Part shown: piece by piece, positions 36,990 to 46,700 of the stretch
How positions within the stretch are numbered: position 1 is the first letter of the stretch
How the letters are laid out: every line of letters starts with the position of its first letter
From: Salminus brasiliensis
Lineage: Eukaryota > Chordata > Actinopteri > Characiformes > Bryconidae
NCBI RefSeq assembly: GCF_030463535.1
Contig: NC_132878.1
Span: 34,412,261-34,476,260, forward strand
DNA: 64,000 bases
Direction of reading: 5' to 3'
The notes under the pieces: model-generated
What the model was told of the DNA's origin: nothing
Seen by the model: the letters and a program-made list of their open reading frames with translations, nothing else
Databases searched by the model: none
Translations under genes and position numbers: made by a program

Positions 36990-37500
36990 AATTGACTCGC
37001 CTTGAATTCTATCTCTCTTTCTCATTCTCTCTCTCTCTCTCTCTGAGTTGTGACTCACGTGCTGGCAATGTGCTGTGACTGGGCGCCCCACACACTGCTA
37101 GGTGACTTAACTTTGATCTGGACCAGTATTGTTCCCCTTCCACAAAGCTTCCTCTCTTCTGCCTGGGTGATGCAAAGACTCCAGCTAACGCCACTCAACC
37201 CTGTTGCGCACGCAGATCTAGCAGAAGCTTTGGAACAATGTGTTTTCAATAAGTGAAAGGGGAAAAAAATATTTACTCATAGTTTGGCTCACTTGTTTAC
37301 AGTGAGAGAGAAAGAGAGAGAGTGACGAGAGACAGGCCACCCTGCTCTGAAATCATATTCTGCTCATCATTCACACCGAAAAAAAGCAAATCTGTACATC
37401 ATCCTAAACTTTATTAGGTCACAAAAATCTCTGACATAGATTCTTGGGAGCAATGTTACAGTGCAACCAAATTCTGATTTATTAATAGTTTCAATGGTTT

Positions 37501-37665
37501 CACTGGCATCCACTGAAAGGGTCTCTTTAGGAAAACAAACTTGGTTCTTTATTTGCCATCACTCCAAAGAACTGATCATGGCACATTCACTTTTTAGAGC
37601 GTACACAAGAAATAAATTATTTTATGAAATATATTCTGCATTCTCTATGTTTCCATTCAATCTAA
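37501..37665 (+). repeat. Local direct duplication, copy 1
   Basis: Starts CACTGGCATCCACTGAAAGG and ends CCATTCAATCTAAT. It recurs at 37902-38065 with over 90% identity by eye, 401 nt away, and a SINE occupies the interval. Confidence 0.85.
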
Positions 37666-37689
37666 TCCTTAAAGGTGATGGCCTTCCAA

Positions 37690-37901
37690 TAGATTTTACA
37701 TTTATGGCATTTTTAGTTGATGCTCTTATCCAGAGCGATTTACAAGGTTACTTGTATTACAGAGGTGGATCAATGTAGTGTTAGGAGTCTTGCCCAGATA
37801 CTCTTATTATAGTCACCCAGACCAAGAATCGAACCCCAGTCTCCCACATGGTGTGGTAGCTCACTGGCAGGTAGTGGTGTTATCTGTTGCGCCACACCAA
37901 C
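37690..37901 (-). mobile_element. tRNA-derived SINE, family B, with LINE-type tail
   Basis: On the minus strand: box A-like TGGCGCAACAG (37884-37894) and an exact box B GGTTCGATTC (37826-37835), the internal Pol III promoter of a tRNA-derived SINE. A body with GGGCAAGACTCCTAACACTA follows. The tail CGCTCTGGATAAGAGCATC...GCCATAAATG is shared with the L2-type LINE fragment at 52.6 kb, as expected for a SINE mobilised by that LINE. Confidence 0.7.
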
Positions 37902-38065
37902 CACTGGCATCCACTGAAAGGGTCTCTTTAGGAAAACAAACTTGATTCTTTATTTGCCATCACTCCAAAGAACTGATCATGGCAAATTCACTTTTTAGAG
38001 AGTACACATAAAAAATTATTGTATAAAATATATTCTGCATTCTCAGTGTTTCCATTCAATCTAAT
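37902..38065 (+). repeat. Local direct duplication, copy 2
   Basis: Second copy of the 37501-37665 segment, starting exactly at the head end of the SINE. Confidence 0.85.
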
Positions 38066-38218
38066 ACAGTGGATGCTGCCTATTGTCACTGTCTGATCAA
38101 AACCTTACATCTACCAAAATGGCAACTTAACAGAAATGCCAGTAAAGAAAACCTTCAATGTATAATGATTCATCCCATGTCATTTTTGTCATCTTTGTAC
38201 AACTGCAGTAACTTCTGC

Positions 38219-38727
38219 TCCTGCAGATGGCGCTACACAAGAATGACACTTGCAGGTTGTGCAATGGGATACATAGACTGAGAAGAGGTGGTACAGTGCA
38301 CATGCACAGTGCAGTGAAGCTGACAGACAGGGACCGGCAGCGTGTTTCTAATCTTGTGAGTGAAAATCGCTTCACCTCCAGGCAAAAATAATGGAAGTCA
38401 GCGTAGATCCTTCACAACCAGTTTCTGTAAGAACACTCTGCCATAAATATGGAGCAGATTGAGACGCAAGAGGCCTTTGCTTACTTCTGCTCAAGAATGA
38501 TGAGAATGAGGAGAATTTCCTGTAGAGTGGGATTTCTGCAACTGCTGGTAGACCAGTATGACCGTACGCTTACACCTTACCCTTATACCTGCAGATTCAA
38601 CTCCTTGCGCCTCATTTTCCACACATTGAACGTGACATTCACGGCACTGTACCACCACTCCTGAATCTATTAATCCTGTCTCACACATTTATAGCCCCAT
38701 CATACTCATGTAGCGCCATCTGCAGGA
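38219..38727. mobile_element. Foldback MITE with 19-bp perfect inverted ends
   Basis: Ends TCCTGCAGATGGCGCTACA (38219-38237) and its exact complement (38709-38727). A second inverted pair inside, GGTGGTACAGTGC (about 38287) and GCACTGTACCACC (about 38643), extends the symmetry. The left interior can be read as LTDRDRQRVSNLVSENRFTS, which resembles the N-terminal helix-turn-helix of Tc1-like transposases, followed by stops. It may be a deletion derivative of such an element. Confidence 0.7.
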
Positions 38728-38842
38728 TTTCAAAGTTACTACCACCCTAAACACACAAGGTGACTCATTTTTGCCTTCATTTCTGAGCTACATTGTTTTA
38801 ACACACAGTACTCAACTGATGCCAACATGCAGTCAAGAAAAC

Positions 38843-38856
38843 GTTACCATGGTTAC
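38843..38856. promoter_or_regulatory. RFX X-box-like palindrome
   Basis: GTTACCATGGTTAC: two GTNACC half-sites in inverted orientation with a 2-nt spacer, matching the X-box form. Confidence 0.35.
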
Positions 38857-39328
38857 AGCGGCTTCCATATGCTGGTGGAAAAAAGCCACAGGGATGCAAG
38901 AGCTCTGTGCATTTGTGTTCAGCCTGTGTTATAAGCATGCATGACGCAATTCACTTTCTGATTGATTCATTAGTGTCTGACAACTCTGAGCATTTCGCAA
39001 TGGCTACCAGTGAGAGAACCCACACAGTTGCCCTGGTGTGTGTGTGTGTGTGTGTGTGTGTACAACACAGCGCATGAGTGAAGTGGGGGCTGATGTCACA
39101 GAGGAAAGCTTGGACTAGAACGTTCAGTACTGTTTATGGATTCACTTTGGCGAACTCCAGAAATTACAGCTCTCTCTCTCCAGAGCCCAGCGGAGAGTGG
39201 GAATATTTTCCAATTTGCATGATAATTTTCACACACACACACACTCACACATCAGCAGTAATAAAGAGCAGTGAGAGTGAAAGAGCTCTGTGGGTGCAAG
39301 CAGAAAACTGCAGGAGAGTTGTGCAGAC

Positions 39329-39369
<41 letters not shown>

Positions 39370-39639
39370 GAGAGAGACAGACAGACAGAGAAAGACCGCC
39401 GTCGGCAGCAGTGATCAGTCATTGTTGAGAGGAAGCTGCTGACTCGTAATCTCTGCGGGGGGATGGAGTGGGTGTATGAGCATATAGGAGCATGTGTGTA
39501 TGTGTGTGTGTGTAAAAAGGGGGGAGGGGAGAGTCTCTGACTGGACACACATGATCAGTGCCAGGTACTAAATACACTACCTTCCCTGCACTCACTGGCC
39601 TTCCTATAATCTATACAATCTATATATCTATATATCTAT

Positions 39640-39900
39640 ATAACACATTACACTCCAAGCAAAAAGGTTCTCCATAGTAGTGAAAAAGGATGATTTTAGT
39701 GGAACCCTTTTTGGTGCCATATAGAACCATTTTTAAAATATTCCATACAGAACCCTCTACCAAGGGTTTCCAGTAATGCGAAGAACACTTTAACCAGGCA
39801 AAGAACCACTTAGGCATCCGAATGTTTTTTTTTTTTTTTTAGAATAGGATATTCCAAATAAAACCTTTGCCTTTAGAGCTAAAGAACCCTTGCAGAACTC
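39640..39900. mobile_element. 'AAAGGTTCT' MITE-like repeat
   Basis: Repeated AAAAAGGTTCTCCATAGTAG, TGGAACCCTTTTTGGTGCC, AGAACCATTTTT and AAAGAACCCTTGCAGAACTC motifs typify a common fish MITE group; related motifs continue at 40240-40330. Exact ends are not resolved. Confidence 0.45.
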
Positions 39901-40006
39901 TCATTGAAACAGCATGCGTTTGCATGTTGCCATTGACGTGCCTCGTGGCAGGACTGGTGTAATCAGGAATGGCACATGACCGATGGTACTATGCAACCGT
40001 GTCAAC

Positions 40007-40020
40007 GTTGCCATGGTAAC
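40007..40020. promoter_or_regulatory. RFX X-box palindrome
   Basis: GTTGCCATGGTAAC, a full match to the RFX X-box consensus (GTNRCC-N2-RGYAAC). Binding is not demonstrated. Confidence 0.45.
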
Positions 40021-40664
40021 AGCATAACTGGAATAATAGTGGGGTTCTCGCTCATATACGGACAACCACACTTCCAGATTAAAAGAAAACAACAGCTGCT
40101 GAAGCTTATGGCAGGAATTTGGATGACTGAACTGAACTGTCAGAGCTCCATTGAAAATGATGGAACAGCTGGTTTTCCGTTGTCAGACTACTGCTACAAT
40201 GTAATGTATAATGTGGATGCAGCTTTGCTAACGTACATAAAGGGGTCTTTACTAAACCACACGGTTCTGAATTGAACCCTAACTGCTCGAAGGACCATTT
40301 GAATGCTAAAATGGTTCTTTGGTGGGTTCCAGTCTCATTACAACTCAAATAACCCTATTTCAGTACCATGTAGAAGTCTTGTTTCTTAGAGTCTACAAGT
40401 TTATATATTTTTTTTGTGGGTAACTTTACAGGACCTAATACAACCTTAGCCACTTCAAATGAAATTGGCTAAGAGCTGATCTTAAGTTGTAGGCATGTGG
40501 AATGAAAGACTGAACCAGGGGTTAAGGGGTTGCCGCTAACATACGCTATAAGTCTAAAAGCATCCACTCCTAATTAGTGACTTCTGCTACAGCAGTTAAT
40601 TCAGCTACTTTAAGCTCCATAGAAAAGCCCTGCCAACAGAACGGGACCCTCACGTGAGCCTATG

Positions 40665-40678
40665 GTAACCACGGTAAC
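40665..40678. promoter_or_regulatory. RFX X-box-like palindrome
   Basis: GTAACCACGGTAAC: two good half-sites with the 2-nt spacing of an X-box. Confidence 0.35.
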
Positions 40679-41162
40679 ACACTGCCAAGCATCGGCCTAG
40701 AGGGGTATAAAGACCCCTAGATTTGGGCTGTGGAACAGTGAAACTGTTGTGATGGAGCTCCAGCCAACACCACTGGGGCAATTTGGAGAGGCAGTTTTGA
40801 TCCAAAGCTGATCAGTACCTGAACTCACCAATTTTTCTTGAGGGGCTGAATGCAACCAAGTCCTCACAGTAATGTTTCAACGCCTAGTCAAGCATAAATT
40901 GGCTAAGTGAAGGCAGAGCTGGAGGCGCAGGAGCTCCAGGTCTAAACACAGGCTGCTGAACAGCTCTCAGTGCTGAAGACCAGAAGCGCTGAACATCCTC
41001 TATCTGCTTTCAGCTGACATCAGCAGATGCAGTATACACTAGCACAGCTTTATACAACACACCATCTGTGAGAGCTGCTGTTACAAACACACACACACAC
41101 ACTATTGCATTGGTGTATTTGTGTCTGAATAGGTGGGTATACTATGGGTATAGAGTCCAGAA

Positions 41163-41807
41163 GATAGATGGATAGACGGATGGATGAACACACAGACAGA
41201 CAGACAGATGAATAGAAAGCTAGATAGACAGACAGACAGAGAGACAGAGAGACAGGTGCATAGGTAGATAGACAAACCGATAGACAGACATATTGTTAGA
41301 CAGATAGCTAGATAAATATAGATAGACAGATAGATATATAGATAGACAGACAGGTCCATAGACAGACAAACAGACAGACATATAGATAGATAGACAGATA
41401 GATAGACAGATAGATAGACAGACAGACAGATAGATAGATAGATAGACAGACAGATAGATATAGACAGACAGACAGATAGACAGACAGACTGACATATAGA
41501 TAGATAGATAGATAGACAGATAGATATAGACAGACAGATAGATAGATAGACAGATAGATATAGACAGACAGACAGATAGACAGACAGATAGATAGATAGA
41601 CAGATAGATAGATAGACAGACAGACAGATCAATAGACAGACAGACAGACAGACAGACAGATAGATAGATAGATAGATAGACAGATAGATAGACAGATCAA
41701 TAGACAGACAGATAGATAGACAGATCAATAGACAGACAAACAGACAGATAGATAGACAGATAGATAGATAGACAGACAGATAGATATAGACAGACAGACG
41801 GATAGAC

Positions 41808-41850
<43 letters not shown>

Positions 41851-41970
41851 CAGACAGATAAATATAGACAGACAGACAGACAGATAGACAGACAGGTCGA
41901 CATATAGATAGATAGATAGATAGATAGACATATAGATAGACAGACATATATATATATATATATATAGACA
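41163..41970. repeat. (GATA)n/(GACA)n array, about 0.8 kb
   Basis: Nearly continuous interleaved GATA and GACA units with recurring blocks (for example GATAGATATAGACAGACAG at about 41455, 41525, 41560 and 41765), ending in a (TA)n run at 41947-41966. The repeated Tyr-Leu-Ser-Ile/Val-Cys open frame on the minus strand is a by-product of the repeat, not a gene. Confidence 0.95.
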
Positions 41971-42223
41971 GATATTCATTTGTATTCATGTATTTATTAT
42001 TGTTATTATTATACACACTGTATTCTCGTGTGTCTCTGTACTTCTCTTATTGCTGTGAGTCATTATCTGCAGTTTGTGCCAATAAAGCTAATTAACATTA
42101 AAAAGGGAACTGAGCAAAAAACAGTAGGAAATGAGAGAGTGTTAGTGAAGGTAAAGGGGAAATAACAGAAGATGCTCATTAATAGAAGCATTTTGACATA
42201 TGAAGCATCGCTTACTACACACA

Positions 42224-42226
<3 letters not shown>

Positions 42227-42262
<36 letters not shown>
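42227..42262. repeat. (CA)n microsatellite
   Basis: Eighteen uninterrupted CA units, followed 50 nt later by a CT-rich zone (42310-42535). Confidence 0.95.
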
Positions 42263-42264
<2 letters not shown>

Positions 42265-42309
42265 CCATAAATCAGCATGATAGATCTGGGTCATTTTCTA
42301 ATTCTTCAC

Positions 42310-42535
42310 CTCTCTCTCTTTCTCTCTCTCTCACTGTCTTTCTCTCTCTCTCTTAGTCTCTCTCTAGCTCTCTGTGTGTTTCTTCATTTCTCATTGCCTG
42401 GTATTTTCTACCCCTCATTCTCTCTTTCTTTCTTTCTTTCTCTCTCTCTCTCTCTCTCTTTGCATTTCTCTATCCTTTCTTTTAGTCTCTCTTGCTCTTT
42501 CTCTCTCCCCCATCCCTTTCCTCCTCTCTCTCTCT
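42310..42535. repeat. CT-rich low-complexity zone
   Basis: Multiple CTCTCT and TTTCTTTC blocks interrupted by short unique sequence. Confidence 0.85.
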
Positions 42536-43202
42536 CTGACTGGCTGTCTCATAACCAAGCTTTCTCACATTCTGACACTTCACTTGCGGGTTTCAGGAAT
42601 TCTGCCAAAATAATCCGCATCATAAGCAGGTCATGGAATGCTGTCAGCCCCCTTAAACCCCCTTCGCTTAAGCTGTCTCTCTCCCTCTTTCTCCTTCTCT
42701 CTCTCTCACACACACAGACTCGCTCGTCCCTTCTCTACATGGCTAATTTATGTAAATGGGCTCAGACAAATTCCTGCATGTCATGAATGTTAATAAGTCA
42801 AAGGCATGCATGACAATGGCCGTGGCTGGAGGCGAGGCGTCTGCGATATGAAATCTGCTGACTAACCTGACATCTACCTTCAGACCGACCAGACACAATA
42901 AAGCGGGCTGCGTCTCATTCCGCTATTTTCTGAGACGCTCCCTTGTGGATGAGAGGAACGAGGGTTCCATTAATACGACTGGGTCATTTCTGTTATAGTA
43001 TGGATTATGGAATGCTGCTTGTTAGTAGGGAAATTCCAATATTCCAATTACTATCTCAATCACCAGTGACCTTACACGAGTCTTCCAAGTTTTGTACCGC
43101 TGATGCATCATCACTTCGAGAAAAGCACCGGGTCCCCAGCTCAGCTAGCAACATCAGCTAGCATACGCTTGTGCTGGCCAGCATCACAGTGGAATCTGCC
43201 CA

Positions 43203-43322
43203 CTAAGAGAGAGCACAGCCTATTGTGCTCTCTCAGGCTCTGGCTGCTGATGGCAAGCAGCATGACCCAGGATTCAAACTAGCGATCCTTAGATCAAAGT
43301 GTCAGCACCTTAGTCCTCGTAG
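43203..43322 (-). mobile_element. tRNA-like SINE fragment, family C
   Basis: On the minus strand a box B-like AGTTTGAATCC is followed by GGGTCATGCTGCTTGCCATC and a perfect 11-bp hairpin (arms at 43207-43217 and 43224-43234, 6-nt loop). This is a known type of fish SINE body. Box A is poorly preserved. Confidence 0.5.
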
Positions 43323-44518
43323 TACAAAACAACAAGTGCCATAAATTCAATGTCTGTTCAATCACTTGATCTATTTGTGACCCCATAAATCATCTTTTGT
43401 TGGCCCATGTGTTAAGTGAAGTGTATCTAGGAAAAACCCTGTGTGAATGTGTACTTGACTATGGTTTTAAAGGTGTAAAGGGCAGGACTATGTCAAGTGA
43501 CCCTTCAAACCAATCATAAGTAGTGATTTTTTGCCAGATTTCAAGGAGACGTTTGTTGATAGAACCCTCCCTTTGTTGTGACCGATGACGGTGGTGCCAT
43601 TTCCTTTCCGTTGTATAGAAATGAAAGTCAAATTTGCAACCAGAATCTGCACAGTAGAGACGAGAGGCGGAGCCAGAATTGTGTACTCAACTGGGAGAAC
43701 CTGCCTCCCCCCTCCCAGACCAAGTGTGTGTCAGACCACCTTTGTAGAGCTTATAGCGCAGACTAAAAGACCAGACGCAAAGCAGATTTTTCCCCTGTTC
43801 GTCCAGTAAGTTCACGTTTCCATCAAATTACAGTACCTAAATTCAGTTTGCCGCTGAGACCAATCAAAGCCAGTTAGCCCCCAAGCTGCTGCTAATTATT
43901 GAAAGGAGAGAAATACTGTATTTAGCGGTATTTGGACTTGATGCAGAGCAGAAAATTTGGAGAGCGCTGTCCGAGGCCAAGCACAAATACTACAGAGTCC
44001 AGCACTTCTTACTACACTAACGTTGAATGGCTGGCTAACGACTAAATTACTAAAGTCTCATTGGCCATTCACGCTAACATCAGACATAGGCAGATCATTT
44101 GCTTGTGGTTTTTACTCAATTTTAAATTTTGTTTAGGATGTTTATTGTTCAGTTGGGTCACATGAATGAAGTGTTTAGTGAGTGTACATACACACACACA
44201 CAGAAATGCTGGTCAGGCTGCAGGGAGTCAGTACTGCATGGAGTAGTGGATTAAAACAGACAGTGTAATGAGTAATCCCTTCAGACTGCAGCTTACAGCA
44301 GAGCAGACAGGGGGAGGACATGACCTCGCAGTCCAGAGATCAGGCCTTCCCCCCTGTCTGCACTTCAGACACACTCTGAGAGACACACCTCTTTTCGATT
44401 TTGGCTTTGGGGGAATCCTCCCTGTCTAACAGGTGTTATTAGTGGTACGGTGACACACAGGGTCTGATAGGAACCTCCACTCTGGCTTCCAGTCCCCACT
44501 TCTGAAGTCCCGTATCTA

Positions 44519-44868
44519 CAGTCATGCCCGAAAGTATTCATACCCCTGGCAGCTGTTCCCAATGAATCAGGGTAATTAGGATGCTTTAAAACAGCTTGGA
44601 CTATTTGGAATGGTATAGAACTTTGGATTTTCCCATATACTGTGACAGTTTTCAAAGGGTATGAATAATTTTGGACATGCCACTTTTTGTTCAAATGTGT
44701 ATAAAAGCTGAGAAATACTTTTTCCCACAATGATGCCTCTTGTACATCATCGTGTTATCTCCTGGGAGATGCCTGTGTCATTTCAAGGCAAAAATATAAC
44801 TTCTGGTTAAATAAAAGTAAATTTAAGTCAAACTTTGCCAGGGGTATGAATACTTTTGGGCATGACTG
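44519..44868. mobile_element. Tc1/mariner-type MITE with 33-bp inverted ends
   Basis: Starts CAGTCATGCCCGAAAGTATT and ends with its complement, one mismatch in 33 nt (44519-44551 against 44836-44868). It is flanked on both sides by TA (44517-44518, 44869-44870), the Tc1/mariner target site. A third, degenerate end-like copy (GGTATGAATAATTTTGGACA) lies inside at 44658-44682. Length 350 nt, non-coding. Confidence 0.85.
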
Positions 44869-44929
44869 TATAACTCACTGAAGTTTTTTCACTGAAGTAT
44901 CTTAGGTTCTATATATGCTGCTACTATGG

Positions 44930-45060
44930 AGTGAAGGAACTCCATGCAATACTTTAAGGATGAGTTGGAGTGTTGTGTAAAATTCAAAGCCGATCATCCA
45001 ACATCCGTACCTGACCTCACTGATGCTCTTGTGAATAAACTTAACGCAGTCATCACAGCA
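44930..45060. repeat. Fragment of an interspersed fish repeat
   Basis: GAAGGAACTCCATGCAATACTTTAAGG and CCAACATCCGTACCTGACC...CACTGATGCTCTTGTG recall the interior of the fish MITE whose better copy is at 60.8 kb. An 78-codon open frame here has no recognisable family. Confidence 0.35.
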
Positions 45061-45529
45061 ATCATCACATCTCCATTTGTGTTGGCCTCTCTATTAGGTG
45101 TACTGTGGTGGGTAACCACATCGCATTCCCCATGGCGAACTAGGGTGAGGATTTCCTGGCTGGGAAAGCATACCACCTAACTCCTAACACACATTCCCCT
45201 TCCTGTGTAACATGATTCAAACGTAAGCTGCCCTCATCTGCCTATGCTAGTGGCCTGTCTGGACTGAGAGTGTGGTGGTGGAAGTGTGTGTGCTGCACTC
45301 ATCCAATCCTTGGGATTACCCCCCTCACAGCCAGGTCTCGACCCACTCAGCAACTTGCATGTGTGTGTGTGTGTGTGTAGTACCTGTCAGGCCTAATACT
45401 TGCTAAACATTTACCCTTTCATCTCCGCCCAAATCCGACTCTCTCCAAATAAGGCCAGTTTGTCCGACAGACTAGGGAAAAGGATTAGTCTTTATTTAGA
45501 CTTCCACCAAGACGTGGCCTCACTCTCCC

Positions 45530-46700
45530 CTGCAAATTACGCAGTAGTGGCTTGTCATCAATGCCGGCACTAAGCGCTCAAGTAACTCAGCTAATTACTA
45601 GCGTATGTAGTGTAAGGTGAGGCTACAGAGTTACACCGAATTACGCCTCTGTAAAGATGTACATAAATCACTGGTTAAATCTGGCAAAAACTGTCTAAAC
45701 GATAAAACAGAATCAAAGTATTTTCTTCAGGTTGTTCCCGTTAGCTTAGCTTATTTCCTCACATATCACACACAGTTTGTCATCAATAGAAACACCAAGT
45801 GCTCACATATTTCACTTTATTGCTAGCAAAGCTGAGCCTTGAGGGACTGGCATAGCTCAAACATAACGGTCGACATGGCTGCTCAATGAAAACAGACCCT
45901 GGTATCGGTGAAAGTGTAGTCAGGACAATCTCAGAGTACACGTGTGTGTTTTAGAATCGAAATATGTTGAATTATTAGTCCATTTTCCCAACTGTACTAG
46001 TAAAAATTGAACATGTCAGTGAACCATTAGCTTTGTCTTGATCTTGGCTGGAAGGGACTGCCAAGCTTGTTGCCATCACAGCTGCTAAATAGACAGACTT
46101 TCCCATAACTATGATGCTGCATATCTCATCTAGCACTAGGACTAGTGAAGCTTGAGGTGAAGCTACAGGGCAAGTGGCTTAGACCAAGGTGTAATGCTAG
46201 CTGCTTTATTCCACACACTTTGGCCTGATGCTTCCCTAGAAAGTGATTAGCTTATTTCCCCAAATGTACACCCTCGAGGCTTGTCAACACTAACAGAGAT
46301 GCTAACAGACCTCACGAAGAAGAGGAGACAGTTCACTTTGTTGAAATGTCAATGTGATAGCTTAGAACAGCCAACATGGCAGCAATTCCCATTCAATAAA
46401 ATAGTGGTGTTAATAGCTAAAGCACTGTGGGGTGAGGCAGAAGCGGAAGTATAACGCTAGCTGGTTTATAATACACGCATTGGTTGGTTGGATGCTTCTA
46501 TGGAAAGTGATTAGCTTGTTTCTCCTACAAAGTACACACTCATGACTTGTCAATGGCAACGTTAAGCACTCACATACCAGCTAATTACTGGCGAAACAAT
46601 GTGAAGTGAGGCTACGGAGGGAGTCATTTCCAGTGCTAGCTGAGGTACACCACACACTTCGGTTTGATGCTTCCCTGGAAAGTGAATAGCTTGTAATATG
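45530..46700. repeat. Degenerate tandem array of about 200-260-nt units
   Basis: Anchor motifs recur in order: TTGTCATCAATGCC / TTGTCATCAATAGA / TTGTCAACACTAAC / TTGTCAATGGCAAC at about 45552, 45778, 46281 and 46547. GATGCTTCCCTAGAAAGTGA-type blocks occur at about 46227, 46488 and 46667, with AAGTGAGGCTAC-like blocks between. Units are diverged and irregularly spaced. Confidence 0.55.

Noticed and set aside
37826..37894. Possible tRNA gene on the minus strand (box A and box B)
   Set aside because: No cloverleaf closes, and the sequence runs into a SINE body with a LINE-type tail, so it is a tRNA-derived SINE.
2380..38767. Several TGACTCA/TGAGTCA (AP-1-like) sites, e.g. 33318, 34479, 38761, as possible BACH2 autoregulation
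   Set aside because: About the number of 7-mers expected by chance in 64 kb, and none is a full MARE.
41102..42016. A 304-codon minus-strand open frame of Tyr/Leu/Ser/Ile/Cys repeats
   Set aside because: It is the translation of the GATA/GACA array and has no start context, domain or exon structure; the same happens at 60.5-60.8 kb.
44944..45180. A 78-codon plus-strand open frame with a hydrophobic stretch
   Set aside because: It overlaps a fragment of an interspersed repeat and shows no family resemblance.
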